From positions 1 through 8,226 of the forward strand of contig USBX01000033.1 of the NCBI GenBank assembly GCA_900552995.1: a DNA stretch of 8,226 nucleotides, given 5' to 3'. The position numbers were made by a program, and so were the translations under genes. Shown piece after piece: positions 1-6,103 of this stretch. This DNA comes from an uncultured Collinsella sp. (GTDB lineage Bacteria > Actinomycetota > Coriobacteriia > Coriobacteriales > Coriobacteriaceae). Numbering within the stretch: position 1 is the first letter of the stretch; every line of letters begins with the position of its first letter. The notes below the pieces were generated by a model that was not told the DNA's origin, made no database searches, and saw nothing but the letters and a program-made list of their open reading frames with translations.

Positions 1-43
1 TGGTTCAAGAGTCGGCGGTGCTGTTGCTTGAATCTTTGCAGTT

Positions 44-85
44 AAAGAGGCTCGTTTCCCTAGGTGGGGAAACGGGCCTCTTTTT
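44..85 (+). terminator. Rho-independent terminator of a rightward gene outside the window
   Basis: A 17-bp stem (44-60 with 67-83) closes a 6-base loop and is followed by a run of T at 81-85. All pairs are Watson-Crick on the plus strand except T52 with G75, a G-U wobble. On the minus strand that pair becomes a C-A mismatch and the T-run is only three bases, so the element is best read as terminating a plus-strand gene to the left. It may also act weakly for the minus-strand surface protein that ends at 129, since no other hairpin follows that gene inside the window. Confidence 0.85.
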
Positions 86-128
86 GTCTCTGGGTTTGTG
101 GATTGGTGAAGGCAGAATGCTCTGTCGG

Positions 129-1160
129 CTATTTTGAGTTCTTGATGCGGCGTGTGGCTGTGGCGGTTATTCCGAGGCCTGCGGTGGCGATTCCTGCGAG
201 TGCGATTGCGCTCGGTGCTGTGTCGCCCGTGTTTGCGAGCTTGCCGGCGGTCGTATCTGCTTGCTTGCCGCTGCTTGTGTTCGCTTGCTTGGTGGAGCTT
301 GGTAGGGCGTCTTTGCCGGTTGCAGGTGAGCCAACGGGCGGTGTCGCCTCGGCGGGTTGCGCTGAGCCGGAGGGAGGCACTGTCTCGGTCGGTTTCGCTA
401 TCTCGGGCGAGGTGGCCTTGTCTGCCGCGGCCTTTGCCTCTTCGTATGCCTTGCAGGCGTCGTCATAGGCCGTTTGCGCTTTTTTCAAATTGTCGAGGAG
501 CGCATCTCGCCAGGCTATGAACTGGTCGGTATGGGCTTTATACTTCTCTGCAGCACGTTCACAGTCATTAACTTGTCTTTCCTGCCTTTCGAGGCGGCCC
601 TTGACCTCGCGGAGCTCCATTTCGCAAAAGTCAACTCGCGCTTTTGCCGTTACGATCTCTTGGCGCAACTGCTTTATTTGCTGTTTAACAGTTTCGACAA
701 GCTCCTCGTCGCCGAGCGCTTCGAGTGCCTTAAGCACCTCAAGTTTCTTGTCTAATTCTGCTTGGAGCTCGCTTACCCGGTTGATGGCCCCGTCGTATTT
801 GGCTTGGGCTGCATCGACGTCCGCTTGCATAGCGGGAAGGGGCTCCCTCCGTTTGGCGGCTTCCGCCACCACCATGTCGTAGATCTCTTGAAAAGCGGCA
901 ATGTCATCATCGATTTCCGCAAGTTTCTCGGGACTTGCGGCAACTTTTGCGGCCTCGAGGTTTTTGAGCGCTTCCTGCATGGCTGCATGCGCTTTTTCTT
1001 TTGCGGCGGCCGCATCTTCCGTCTGCAAGGCAACTGCACCGGTGGGGGAACTGGTTTCTGCCGCTATCGCCGTTGCGGGGGCGATTCCCGCGACAAGTGC
1101 CGCGGAAAGGGCGATGCCCACGGTTGCTCGTCTTGCTCTTCTTGCGAGAATGTCGTTCAT
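129..1160 (-). CDS. Secreted coiled-coil surface protein with LAXTG sorting signal
   Basis: A 343-residue protein of unrecognised specific function, probably exported and covalently attached to the cell wall by a sortase. The N-terminus has a basic stretch (RRARR, residues 7-11), a hydrophobic core (about 14-28) and a likely signal peptidase site after AIA at 31-33. Residues about 50-248 are rich in Ala, Glu, Lys and Gln and look like a long alpha-helical coiled coil, with three cysteines (C179, C200, C236). Residues 250-290 form a Pro/Ser/Thr-rich stalk. LANTG at 308-312, a hydrophobic segment (about 316-334) and the tail RRIKNSK complete a classic sorting signal. LAXTG is the motif known for class E sortases of Actinobacteria; that a class E enzyme is used is inference, as no sortase is in the window. 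The ATG is supported by GAGGTG at 1166-1171, 5 bases upstream. The gene is divergent from the ABC pair and appears monocistronic. Adhesion or a structural role is possible but not shown. Confidence 0.88.
   Translation of the reverse strand: MNDILARRARRATVGIALSAALVAGIAPATAIAAETSSPTGAVALQTEDAAAAKEKAHAAMQEALKNLEAAKVAASPEKLAEIDDDIAAFQEIYDMVVAEAAKRREPLPAMQADVDAAQAKYDGAINRVSELQAELDKKLEVLKALEALGDEELVETVKQQIKQLRQEIVTAKARVDFCEMELREVKGRLERQERQVNDCERAAEKYKAHTDQFIAWRDALLDNLKKAQTAYDDACKAYEEAKAAADKATSPEIAKPTETVPPSGSAQPAEATPPVGSPATGKDALPSSTKQANTSSGKQADTTAGKLANTGDTAPSAIALAGIATAGLGITATATRRIKNSK
219..290 (-). repeat. Three tandem 24-nt units encoding 8-residue repeats ending in the sorting signal
   Basis: Within the surface protein, codons 291-314 form three units: KQANTSSG, KQADTTAG and KLANTGDT. 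The shared pattern is K-(Q/L)-A-(N/D)-T. The third unit contains the LANTG sorting motif. The units occupy 267-290, 243-266 and 219-242. The repeats are imperfect at DNA level. Confidence 0.7.
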
Positions 1161-1192
1161 CTCGGCACCTCATTTCAAGGGTCGGCGACTAA

Positions 1193-1221
1193 CTTGGTAG
1201 CACTAATGTAAGTATACCAAG
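1193..1221. promoter_or_regulatory. Inverted repeat, candidate operator over the surface-protein promoter
   Basis: CTTGGTA at 1193-1199 and its exact complement TACCAAG at 1215-1221 are separated by 15 bases, giving 22 bases between arm centres, about two helical turns. The right arm overlaps the extended -10 of the minus-strand promoter. Because that arm lies upstream of the expected transcription start, the repeat cannot fold in the transcript and is more likely a protein-binding site for a dimeric regulator. The regulator is unknown. Confidence 0.45.
1211..1219 (-). promoter_or_regulatory. Extended -10 promoter for the surface protein
   Basis: Read on the minus strand, TGGTATACT matches the extended -10 form TGnTATAAT with one mismatch in the hexamer. 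No good -35 is seen at 16-18 bases, which is tolerated by extended -10 promoters. Transcription would start near 1204, giving a leader of about 44 bases before the ATG at 1160. Confidence 0.5.
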
Positions 1222-1301
1222 CGGTCGACCCGACACTGGCTGGGCGTGCGCGTGCCTTTCCGCTTCTTTGGAAACCGAATCCCATTAGAAATGACGAGTT
1301 G

Positions 1302-1331
1302 TTTACGCTTCTTTTGGGGTGGCGGTACTAT
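1302..1331 (+). promoter_or_regulatory. Possible promoter of the ABC exporter operon
   Basis: TTTACG (1302-1307) and TACTAT (1326-1331), spaced 18 bases, each match the vegetative sigma consensus at four of six positions. Transcription would begin near 1338, leaving a leader of about 38 bases before the ATG at 1376. If right, the upstream in-frame GTG at 1319 would be outside the transcript. The match is weak. Confidence 0.3.
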
Positions 1332-1360
1332 CATGGTTCGAATTGAATGTGGATGATGAT

Positions 1361-1366
1361 AGGGAG
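1361..1366 (+). promoter_or_regulatory. Ribosome binding site fixing the first ABC gene start at ATG 1376
   Basis: AGGGAG lies 9 bases before the ATG at 1376. The upstream in-frame GTG at 1319 has no convincing Shine-Dalgarno site, and the 19 extra residues it would add do not resemble the N-terminus of this exporter family. Confidence 0.7.
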
Positions 1367-1375
1367 CGCCTATAC

Positions 1376-3220
1376 ATGATTGAGCTGCTCAGGCGTTTTG
1401 GCGGTAAGTTTCGCCGCTATATGGTGATTGGTCCTGCGTGCAAGCTGATCGAAGTGATCTTTGACCTGCTGACGCCGCTGGTGATTGCCCAGATGATTGA
1501 TAAGGGTATCGGCGCACACGACGTGAACGCCGTCGTCCACTACGGTATGGTACTTGGCGCCATGGCTGTGATCGGCATCTCGTTTACGCTCGTCTGCCAA
1601 AAGATGGCGGCGCTCACCTCGCAGGGCATGGGCACCGACATTCGCGGCGCGCTCTACCAGCACATCAACAAGCTGAGCTATGCCGAACTCGACCGTTTTG
1701 GCACGCCGTCGCTCATCACGCGCATTACCAACGACGTCAACCAGGTGCAGCTCGCCGTGGCGCTGGGCGTGCGCATGCTCATCCGCTGGCCCTTCCTGGC
1801 GGCGGGCTCCATGGTCGCGGCCCTTGCCATCGACCTTAAGCTCGGCATCATCTTTTTGATTTGCACGCCCGCCATTGGCCTGGTGTTCTGGGTTGTCATG
1901 GCGCGCTGTATTCCGTACTACAAGCAGCTGCAGGCAAAGCTCGACCGCATCGCGCTTATCTGCCGCGAAGGCCTTTCGGGCGCTCGCGTGGTCCGTGCGT
2001 TTGTGCGTGAAGATCACGAGCGTGAGCGCTTTGCCCAAGCCGCCGATGACCAGGCCAATACTGCCATCGCGGTGGGCAAGCTCTCGTCGATTCTCAACCC
2101 CGTCACGTTTCTTGTGATGAACCTGGGCGTGTGCGCCATCCTGTGGGTCGGCGGCATCCAGGTCAACGTGGGCGAGCTCACGCAGGGTCAGGTCATGGCG
2201 TTCGTCAACTACATGACGCAGACCCTCACCTCCATCGTGTATGTCGCCAACCTGGTCGTGGTCTTTACCAAGTCGAGCGCCAGCGCGTCGCGTATCAACG
2301 AGGTGCTCAATTGCGTGCCGAGCATTACCGATGAGGGCAACCAGCCGGTCGCACTGCCCGAGCCGGGCAATGTCGCTCCCGTTCCTGCGTTGAGCTTTGA
2401 CCATGCGAGCTTTTCGTTTGGCGCGGGCGCGGCAAATGCCGTGAGCGATGTGACCCTGAAGCTGCCACTGGGCAAAACGCTCGGCATTATCGGCGGTACA
2501 GGCAGCGGTAAGTCCACGCTTGTCTCGCTTATCCCGCGCCTGTACGATGCGAGCGCTGGCAGCGTGAGCGTGATGGGCGCCGACGTGCGCGCCTGGCCGC
2601 TCGACCAGCTGCGCCATGTGGTCGCGACCGTCCCGCAGCGCGCGTCGCTGGTGAGCGGCACCATCCGCAGCAACCTGACCTGGCGTGACGAGTCAGCGAC
2701 CGACGATGAGCTCTGGGCGGCGCTCGACATGGCGCAGGCGAGCGAGTTCGTGCGCAACAAGCCGCAGGGGCTCGACGCCCCGGTCGAGGCGAGCGGCAAG
2801 AACTTCAGCGGTGGCCAGCGCCAGCGCCTGACCATCGCGCGCGCCCTGGTGGGCTCGCCGCAGATTCTGGTCATGGACGATTCCGCCTCGGCGCTCGACT
2901 TTAAGACCGATGCGGCGCTTCGCCATGCCATTCGCGAGCGCAGCGTGCGCGGCGCCGCCGCGGGCGGGCTGCCGCTGACCACGGTGATTGTGAGCCAGCG
3001 CGTCTCGACCGTGCGCGATGCCGACATGATCTGCGTGCTCGACCACGGTTCGGTCGCGGGCCTGGGCACGCACGACGAGCTGTATGCGACCTGCCAGCTC
3101 TATCGCGAGATTTGCCAGTCGCAGCTGCGCCGCGAGGAACTCGAGGGCCAGCAGGGGAGCGCGACGCCCACATCCGGCCCGACGGCCTCCGCATCCACTT
3201 GCGCAAAGGAGGGCTGCTAA
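1376..3220 (+). CDS. ABC exporter half-transporter, degenerate-site subunit
   Basis: A 614-residue fusion of an exporter membrane domain and an ATPase domain, the first half of a probable heterodimeric multidrug/lipid/peptide-type exporter in the cytoplasmic membrane. About six membrane segments cover residues 16-300. The ATPase domain shows Walker A GGTGSGKST (373-381), the Q-loop Gln at 421, signature FSGGQ (477-481) and Walker B ILVMDD (497-502). The residue after the Walker B Asp, normally the catalytic Glu, is Asp 502, and the switch His is replaced by Gln 541 (VSQRVST). These two changes are known from the degenerate-site subunit of heterodimeric exporters such as TM287/288. The start MIELLRRFGGKFRRY fits the family; a longer GTG start at 1319 is possible but unlikely. 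The C-terminal 30 residues are a Ser/Thr/Gly/Ala-rich tail. The gene is followed without any gap by its partner. The substrate cannot be told from sequence. Confidence 0.93.
   Translation: MIELLRRFGGKFRRYMVIGPACKLIEVIFDLLTPLVIAQMIDKGIGAHDVNAVVHYGMVLGAMAVIGISFTLVCQKMAALTSQGMGTDIRGALYQHINKLSYAELDRFGTPSLITRITNDVNQVQLAVALGVRMLIRWPFLAAGSMVAALAIDLKLGIIFLICTPAIGLVFWVVMARCIPYYKQLQAKLDRIALICREGLSGARVVRAFVREDHERERFAQAADDQANTAIAVGKLSSILNPVTFLVMNLGVCAILWVGGIQVNVGELTQGQVMAFVNYMTQTLTSIVYVANLVVVFTKSSASASRINEVLNCVPSITDEGNQPVALPEPGNVAPVPALSFDHASFSFGAGAANAVSDVTLKLPLGKTLGIIGGTGSGKSTLVSLIPRLYDASAGSVSVMGADVRAWPLDQLRHVVATVPQRASLVSGTIRSNLTWRDESATDDELWAALDMAQASEFVRNKPQGLDAPVEASGKNFSGGQRQRLTIARALVGSPQILVMDDSASALDFKTDAALRHAIRERSVRGAAAGGLPLTTVIVSQRVSTVRDADMICVLDHGSVAGLGTHDELYATCQLYREICQSQLRREELEGQQGSATPTSGPTASASTCAKEGC
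3206..3212 (+). promoter_or_regulatory. Strong ribosome binding site of the second ABC gene, inside the first
   Basis: AAGGAGG lies within the last codons of the first ABC gene, 8 bases before the ATG at 3221. The TAA of the first gene (3218-3220) directly abuts this ATG, which favours coupled translation and near-equal production of the two subunits. Confidence 0.85.
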
Positions 3221-5080
3221 ATGAATCCGTATACTTCTTCCGGTTCGGTCGCCACGATGACGGCCAACGTGTCCGGCAACGATAGCCTCAACGACCTGGG
3301 CGACGGTCCGCGCCAGCCCGGCGATCCCGAGCGCTATCCCGTGGGCGCGGTGACCCGCCGCCTGATGGATTACGTTCGTCCGCACCGCGTCTCGTTTGCC
3401 GCGTCGTTTGTGAGCGCCGCCATCTCGGTGATCTTGCAGCTCTATACGCCCATCCTCATCGGCGAGGGCATCGACCTCATCGTCGCCACCGGGCAGGTGG
3501 ACTTTGACGCGCTGCTGCCGCTCGTTACCAAACTCGCGCTCGTCGTGGTGGGAGCGTCGGCCTTCCAGTGGCTGCAGGGCTACTGCGTCAACCGCCTGTC
3601 CTACGAAACGGTGCGCGACATGCGCGTGGAGGCGAGCGACAAGCTCAGCCGCATGCCGCTCAGCTTTATCGACAGCCATGCCCATGGCGACCTTATGAGC
3701 CGCGTGGTCAACGACGTCGACCAGGTCGGCGACGGTCTGCTGCAGGGCTTTACCCAGCTCTTTACCGGCGTTATCACCATCGTTGGCACGCTCGCGTTTA
3801 TGCTCTCCATCAACCTGACTATGACGCTCGTGGTGGTGCTCGTCACGCCGCTCTCCATCTTTGCGGCCGGCGCCATCGCCAAGCTCTCCAACAAGAGCTT
3901 TACGGCGCAGCAGCGTATTCAAGGGCAGCTCGGTGGTCATATCGAGGAGTACGTAGGCGAGCAGAAGCTCGTGGACGCGTTTGCCTATGGCCCCAACGCG
4001 CAGCTGCGCTTTGATGCCCTCAACGCCGAGCTCTATACGGCAGGTGAGCGCGCGCAGTTTATGGGTTCGCTCTCCAACCCCGGCACGCGTTTTATCAACA
4101 ACATCATCTACGCCGTGGTCGCCGTGATCGGCTGCGTGGGCGTGATCACGGGTGTGCCGGCGGCGCTTACGGTGGGCGGCGTGCAGATCTTCCTGTCCTA
4201 CGCCAACCAGTACACCAAGCCGTTCAACGAGGTTACCAACGTCATTACGCAGATTCAGACCGCGTACGCCTCGGCGCGCCGCATGTTTGCGCTGCTCGAT
4301 GCGCGCGAGCAGGAGCCCGACACTGTGGATGCCATTGAGCTCGCCGCCCCGAAGGGCGAGGTCGCCTTTGAGCATGTGGACTTTAGCTACGTGCCCGACC
4401 GCAAGCTGCTGCAGGACATCTGCATCGAGGCTAAGCCTGGCATGCGCTTTGCCCTCGTTGGCCCCACGGGCTGCGGAAAGACAACGCTCATCAATTTGCT
4501 GCTGCGTTTTTACGATATCGATGCCGGTCGCATTGCGGTGGATGGCCGCTCCTCGCGTGACTACACGCGCGCAAGCCTGCGCCGTGCCTTTGGCATGGTG
4601 CTGCAGGATACGTGGCTGTTCGAGGGCACGGTGGCGGACAACATCGCGTACGGTTGCCCCGATGCCACGCGCGAGCAGGTTATCGAGGCGGCCGAGCGCG
4701 CGCACGCGCACAAGTTTATCGTGCAGCTGCCAGGCGGCTACGATACGGTAATCGGCGAGGACGGCGGCACGTTTAGCCAGGGTCAAAAACAGCTGCTGTG
4801 CATCGCGCGTGTCATGCTCACCGACCCGGCTATCTTGCTGCTGGACGAGGCGACCTCGAGCATCGATACCCGCACCGAGCTGCAGGTGCAGGCGGCATTC
4901 GACGAGCTCATGGCCGGCCGTACAAGCTTTGTGGTGGCGCACCGCCTGTCGACGATTCGCAACGCTGACTGCATTCTGGTGATGCGCGACGGCCAGATTA
5001 TCGAGCGTGGCACACACGACGAGCTGCTGGCGGCAGACGGCTTCTATGCCGAGCTCTACCGCAGTCAGTTCGCCCAGTAG
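3221..5080 (+). CDS. ABC exporter half-transporter, catalytic-site subunit
   Basis: A 619-residue exporter subunit, partner of the preceding gene product. A polar N-terminal extension of about 40 residues precedes a six-helix membrane domain (about 55-330). The ATPase domain has Walker A GPTGCGKTT (414-422), Q-loop Gln 462, Walker B ILLLDE with the catalytic Glu 543, D-loop SSID (546-549) and the switch His 574 in VVAHRLST, all canonical. Its signature is FSQGQ (518-522) instead of LSGGQ. In a head-to-tail dimer this degenerate signature faces the first subunit's Asp/Gln-substituted site, while this subunit's complete catalytic set faces the first subunit's good FSGGQ. One site would therefore hydrolyse ATP and the other mainly bind it. 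The start is set by the strong Shine-Dalgarno at 3206-3212; an internal ATG (codon 13) lacks one. Substrate unknown. Confidence 0.93.
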   Translation: MNPYTSSGSVATMTANVSGNDSLNDLGDGPRQPGDPERYPVGAVTRRLMDYVRPHRVSFAASFVSAAISVILQLYTPILIGEGIDLIVATGQVDFDALLPLVTKLALVVVGASAFQWLQGYCVNRLSYETVRDMRVEASDKLSRMPLSFIDSHAHGDLMSRVVNDVDQVGDGLLQGFTQLFTGVITIVGTLAFMLSINLTMTLVVVLVTPLSIFAAGAIAKLSNKSFTAQQRIQGQLGGHIEEYVGEQKLVDAFAYGPNAQLRFDALNAELYTAGERAQFMGSLSNPGTRFINNIIYAVVAVIGCVGVITGVPAALTVGGVQIFLSYANQYTKPFNEVTNVITQIQTAYASARRMFALLDAREQEPDTVDAIELAAPKGEVAFEHVDFSYVPDRKLLQDICIEAKPGMRFALVGPTGCGKTTLINLLLRFYDIDAGRIAVDGRSSRDYTRASLRRAFGMVLQDTWLFEGTVADNIAYGCPDATREQVIEAAERAHAHKFIVQLPGGYDTVIGEDGGTFSQGQKQLLCIARVMLTDPAILLLDEATSSIDTRTELQVQAAFDELMAGRTSFVVAHRLSTIRNADCILVMRDGQIIERGTHDELLAADGFYAELYRSQFAQ

Positions 5081-5089
5081 GGACTACCG

Positions 5090-5124
5090 ATTAGCGACAG
5101 ATGGTTTACATCTGCGTCGTTAGT
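5090..5124 (+). terminator. Bulged hairpin after the ABC operon, possible weak terminator
   Basis: Twelve bases at 5092-5103 pair with 5109-5122 across a 5-base loop, with a 2-base bulge (5114-5115) and one G-U wobble (G5094 with T5121). The wobble would be a mismatch on the other strand, so the fold belongs to plus-strand RNA. There is no T-run after it, so it is not a standard intrinsic terminator. It could be a 3' stabilising hairpin or a weak, factor-assisted terminator. It overlaps the candidate promoter of the next gene. Confidence 0.35.
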
Positions 5125-5132
5125 ATTAAGAT
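5105..5132 (+). promoter_or_regulatory. Candidate promoter of the flavodoxin-like gene
   Basis: TTTACA (5105-5110, five of six to the -35 consensus) is followed after 16 bases by TAAGAT (5127-5132, four of six to the -10). Transcription would start near 5139, about 50 bases before the gene. The surrounding AT-rich stretch (5121-5155) stands out in this GC-rich window, which supports a promoter. Confidence 0.45.
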
Positions 5133-5177
5133 ATGCTTCTAATAAATTGCATTAATGGCTCGAGTTTCGGGGGAAAC

Positions 5178-5181
5178 GAGG
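5178..5181 (+). promoter_or_regulatory. Ribosome binding site of the flavodoxin-like gene
   Basis: GAGG lies 10 bases before ATG 5192 and only 4 bases before the in-frame GTG 5186. Codon type and spacing favour the ATG slightly. A G-run at 5169-5173 could instead serve the GTG. Confidence 0.4.
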
Positions 5182-5191
5182 CAACGTGACT

Positions 5192-5743
5192 ATGACATGC
5201 TCTATGGTGGTCAACAGCAAGAGCGGTAATACCAGGATGGTTTCGGGGGCGATTAAGCGCGTGCTGCAGGCTGCGGATGTCGAGTTTATTCACGCCGCGG
5301 CGTTGAGCGATGATGCAGATCCGGAGCAGGTCGCGCACGAGGCCGAGGGTGCCTGCGCTGCCGATACAGTGCTCGTTGGTTTTTGGTGCGACAAGGGCGC
5401 CTGCACGCCCTCGGTGGCGGCGCTGCTTTCTGCCTTGCACGGCAAGCGCGTCTTCTTGTTTGGCACCTGCGGCTTTGGTGCCGACCAGAGCTATTTTCAG
5501 CAGATTATCGACCGCGTGTCGTCCAATTTGGCCGAGGATGCCGAGCTTGCGGGCTGGTCGATGTGCCAGGGCAAGATGGGTCCCGCGGTCAAGCAGCGCT
5601 ACGAGGCCATGCTCGAGCAAGATCCCGACAACGCCCGATTTAAGATGCTGCTCGACAACTGGGTTGCCGCGAAGGACCATCCCACCAAGGAGGATCTGGA
5701 CAACATGGCTGCAGCCGCCAAAAAGGCCGTGCTGGGCGAGTAG
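5192..5743 (+). CDS. Flavodoxin-like protein (Flavodoxin_3 / BilS-like family)
   Basis: A 183-residue soluble protein expected to bind FMN and shuttle electrons to an unidentified partner. After beta-strand MVVN, the loop SKSGNT (residues 9-14) fits the flavodoxin phosphate-binding motif. Downstream come VLVGFWCDKG (about 61-70), a small Cys-containing variant of a family-typical segment, then GKRVFLFGTCGFG (about 84-96), MCQGK (about 124-128) and a C-terminal helix with HPTKEDLDN (about 163-171). This order recalls the short flavodoxins of Pfam Flavodoxin_3, to which the bilirubin-reductase-associated flavodoxin BilS belongs; this is recognition from memory, not a search. No reductase gene lies beside it, so a role in bilirubin reduction cannot be inferred. 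The gene stands alone between its own promoter and terminator. The start could also be GTG 5186, adding two residues. Confidence 0.85.
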   Translation: MTCSMVVNSKSGNTRMVSGAIKRVLQAADVEFIHAAALSDDADPEQVAHEAEGACAADTVLVGFWCDKGACTPSVAALLSALHGKRVFLFGTCGFGADQSYFQQIIDRVSSNLAEDAELAGWSMCQGKMGPAVKQRYEAMLEQDPDNARFKMLLDNWVAAKDHPTKEDLDNMAAAAKKAVLGE

Positions 5744-5784
5744 GCCGCCGCTCGCGGTGCCGCGCGTTCAATCGTACAAACGTG

Positions 5785-5812
5785 AAAGCCTCGAAATTCT
5801 CGAGGCTTTTTT
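5785..5812 (+). terminator. Rho-independent terminator of the flavodoxin-like gene
   Basis: A perfect 10-bp stem (5785-5794 with 5800-5809) has a 5-base loop and ends in a T-run at 5807-5812 followed by CTT. It lies about 42 bases after the stop codon. Confidence 0.92.
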
Positions 5813-5949
5813 CTTGACACTTGTGGGCGCAACCGTGGCAAGCGTTTGGGGGTGACATTTTCCATCACCCCGATGACGAGACCGTCCTGGACGACACGCT
5901 CGCATGCGTTCGCTGGATGTATTCAGAGTGGGACGGGCTTTCCGGATGC
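5813..5949. other. Non-coding spacer between convergent genes, with one small hairpin
   Basis: No convincing gene is seen here. Short open frames cross it on both strands but lack Shine-Dalgarno sites and family-like sequence. A perfect 7-bp inverted repeat, GGGGTGA (5849-5855) with TCACCCC (5865-5871), encloses 9 bases and has no T-run on either side, so it is not an obvious terminator. Confidence 0.5.
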
Positions 5950-5974
5950 AAAAAAGGCCACATGACGTGGCCTT
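5950..5974 (-). terminator. Rho-independent terminator of the LtaS-like gene
   Basis: Read on the minus strand, a perfect 8-bp stem (AAGGCCAC at 5974-5967 with GTGGCCTT at 5961-5954) and a 5-base loop are followed by a run of six T (complement of 5950-5955, partly within the stem). It lies about 130 bases after the stop codon at 6104, so the transcript has a long 3' untranslated region. Confidence 0.88.
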
Positions 5975-6030
5975 CAACTTATATATGTTCAGCGGATACC
6001 CCTATGACAAGCCGCGCTTCAACAACAAGG

Positions 6031-6076
6031 CGTCTGTCCGGGCGGAGGCATATAAGGTTCCCTGCTCGGACAGACG
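6031..6076. repeat. Perfect 10-bp inverted repeat with 26-base spacer
   Basis: CGTCTGTCCG (6031-6040) is exactly complementary to CGGACAGACG (6067-6076). As plus-strand RNA the stem can extend both outward (6028-6030 with 6077-6079) and inward (6041-6045 with 6062-6066) using four G-U pairs; on the minus strand those four become C-A mismatches. It lies between the LtaS-like gene and its terminator. There is no T-run. Function unknown. Confidence 0.7.
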
Positions 6077-6103
6077 TTTCAGTTATGAACTCGCAGCTAG
6101 CCG

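Noticed and set aside
1..45. 3' end of a plus-strand gene (frames stop at 29-31 or 43-45)
   Set aside because: The terminator at 44-85 implies a rightward gene, but too little sequence is present to choose the frame or name a product.
1319..1375. GTG start for the first ABC gene, 19 codons upstream
   Set aside because: No Shine-Dalgarno site, atypical N-terminal sequence and probable position upstream of the transcription start; ATG 1376 has AGGGAG at good spacing.
1370..2617. Minus-strand open frame of 415 codons within the first ABC gene
   Set aside because: Opposite-strand shadow of a clear ABC transporter; His/Arg/Ala-rich composition and no domain.
2693..5017. Long open frame of 774 codons antisense to both ABC genes
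   Set aside because: It spans two well-supported genes on the opposite strand, is rich in His, Arg, Ala and Gly as expected for a shadow in GC-rich DNA, and has no family-like sequence.
5814..5842. Perfect TTGACA after the flavodoxin terminator as a promoter
   Set aside because: No -10-like hexamer at 15-19 bases and no gene downstream on that strand.
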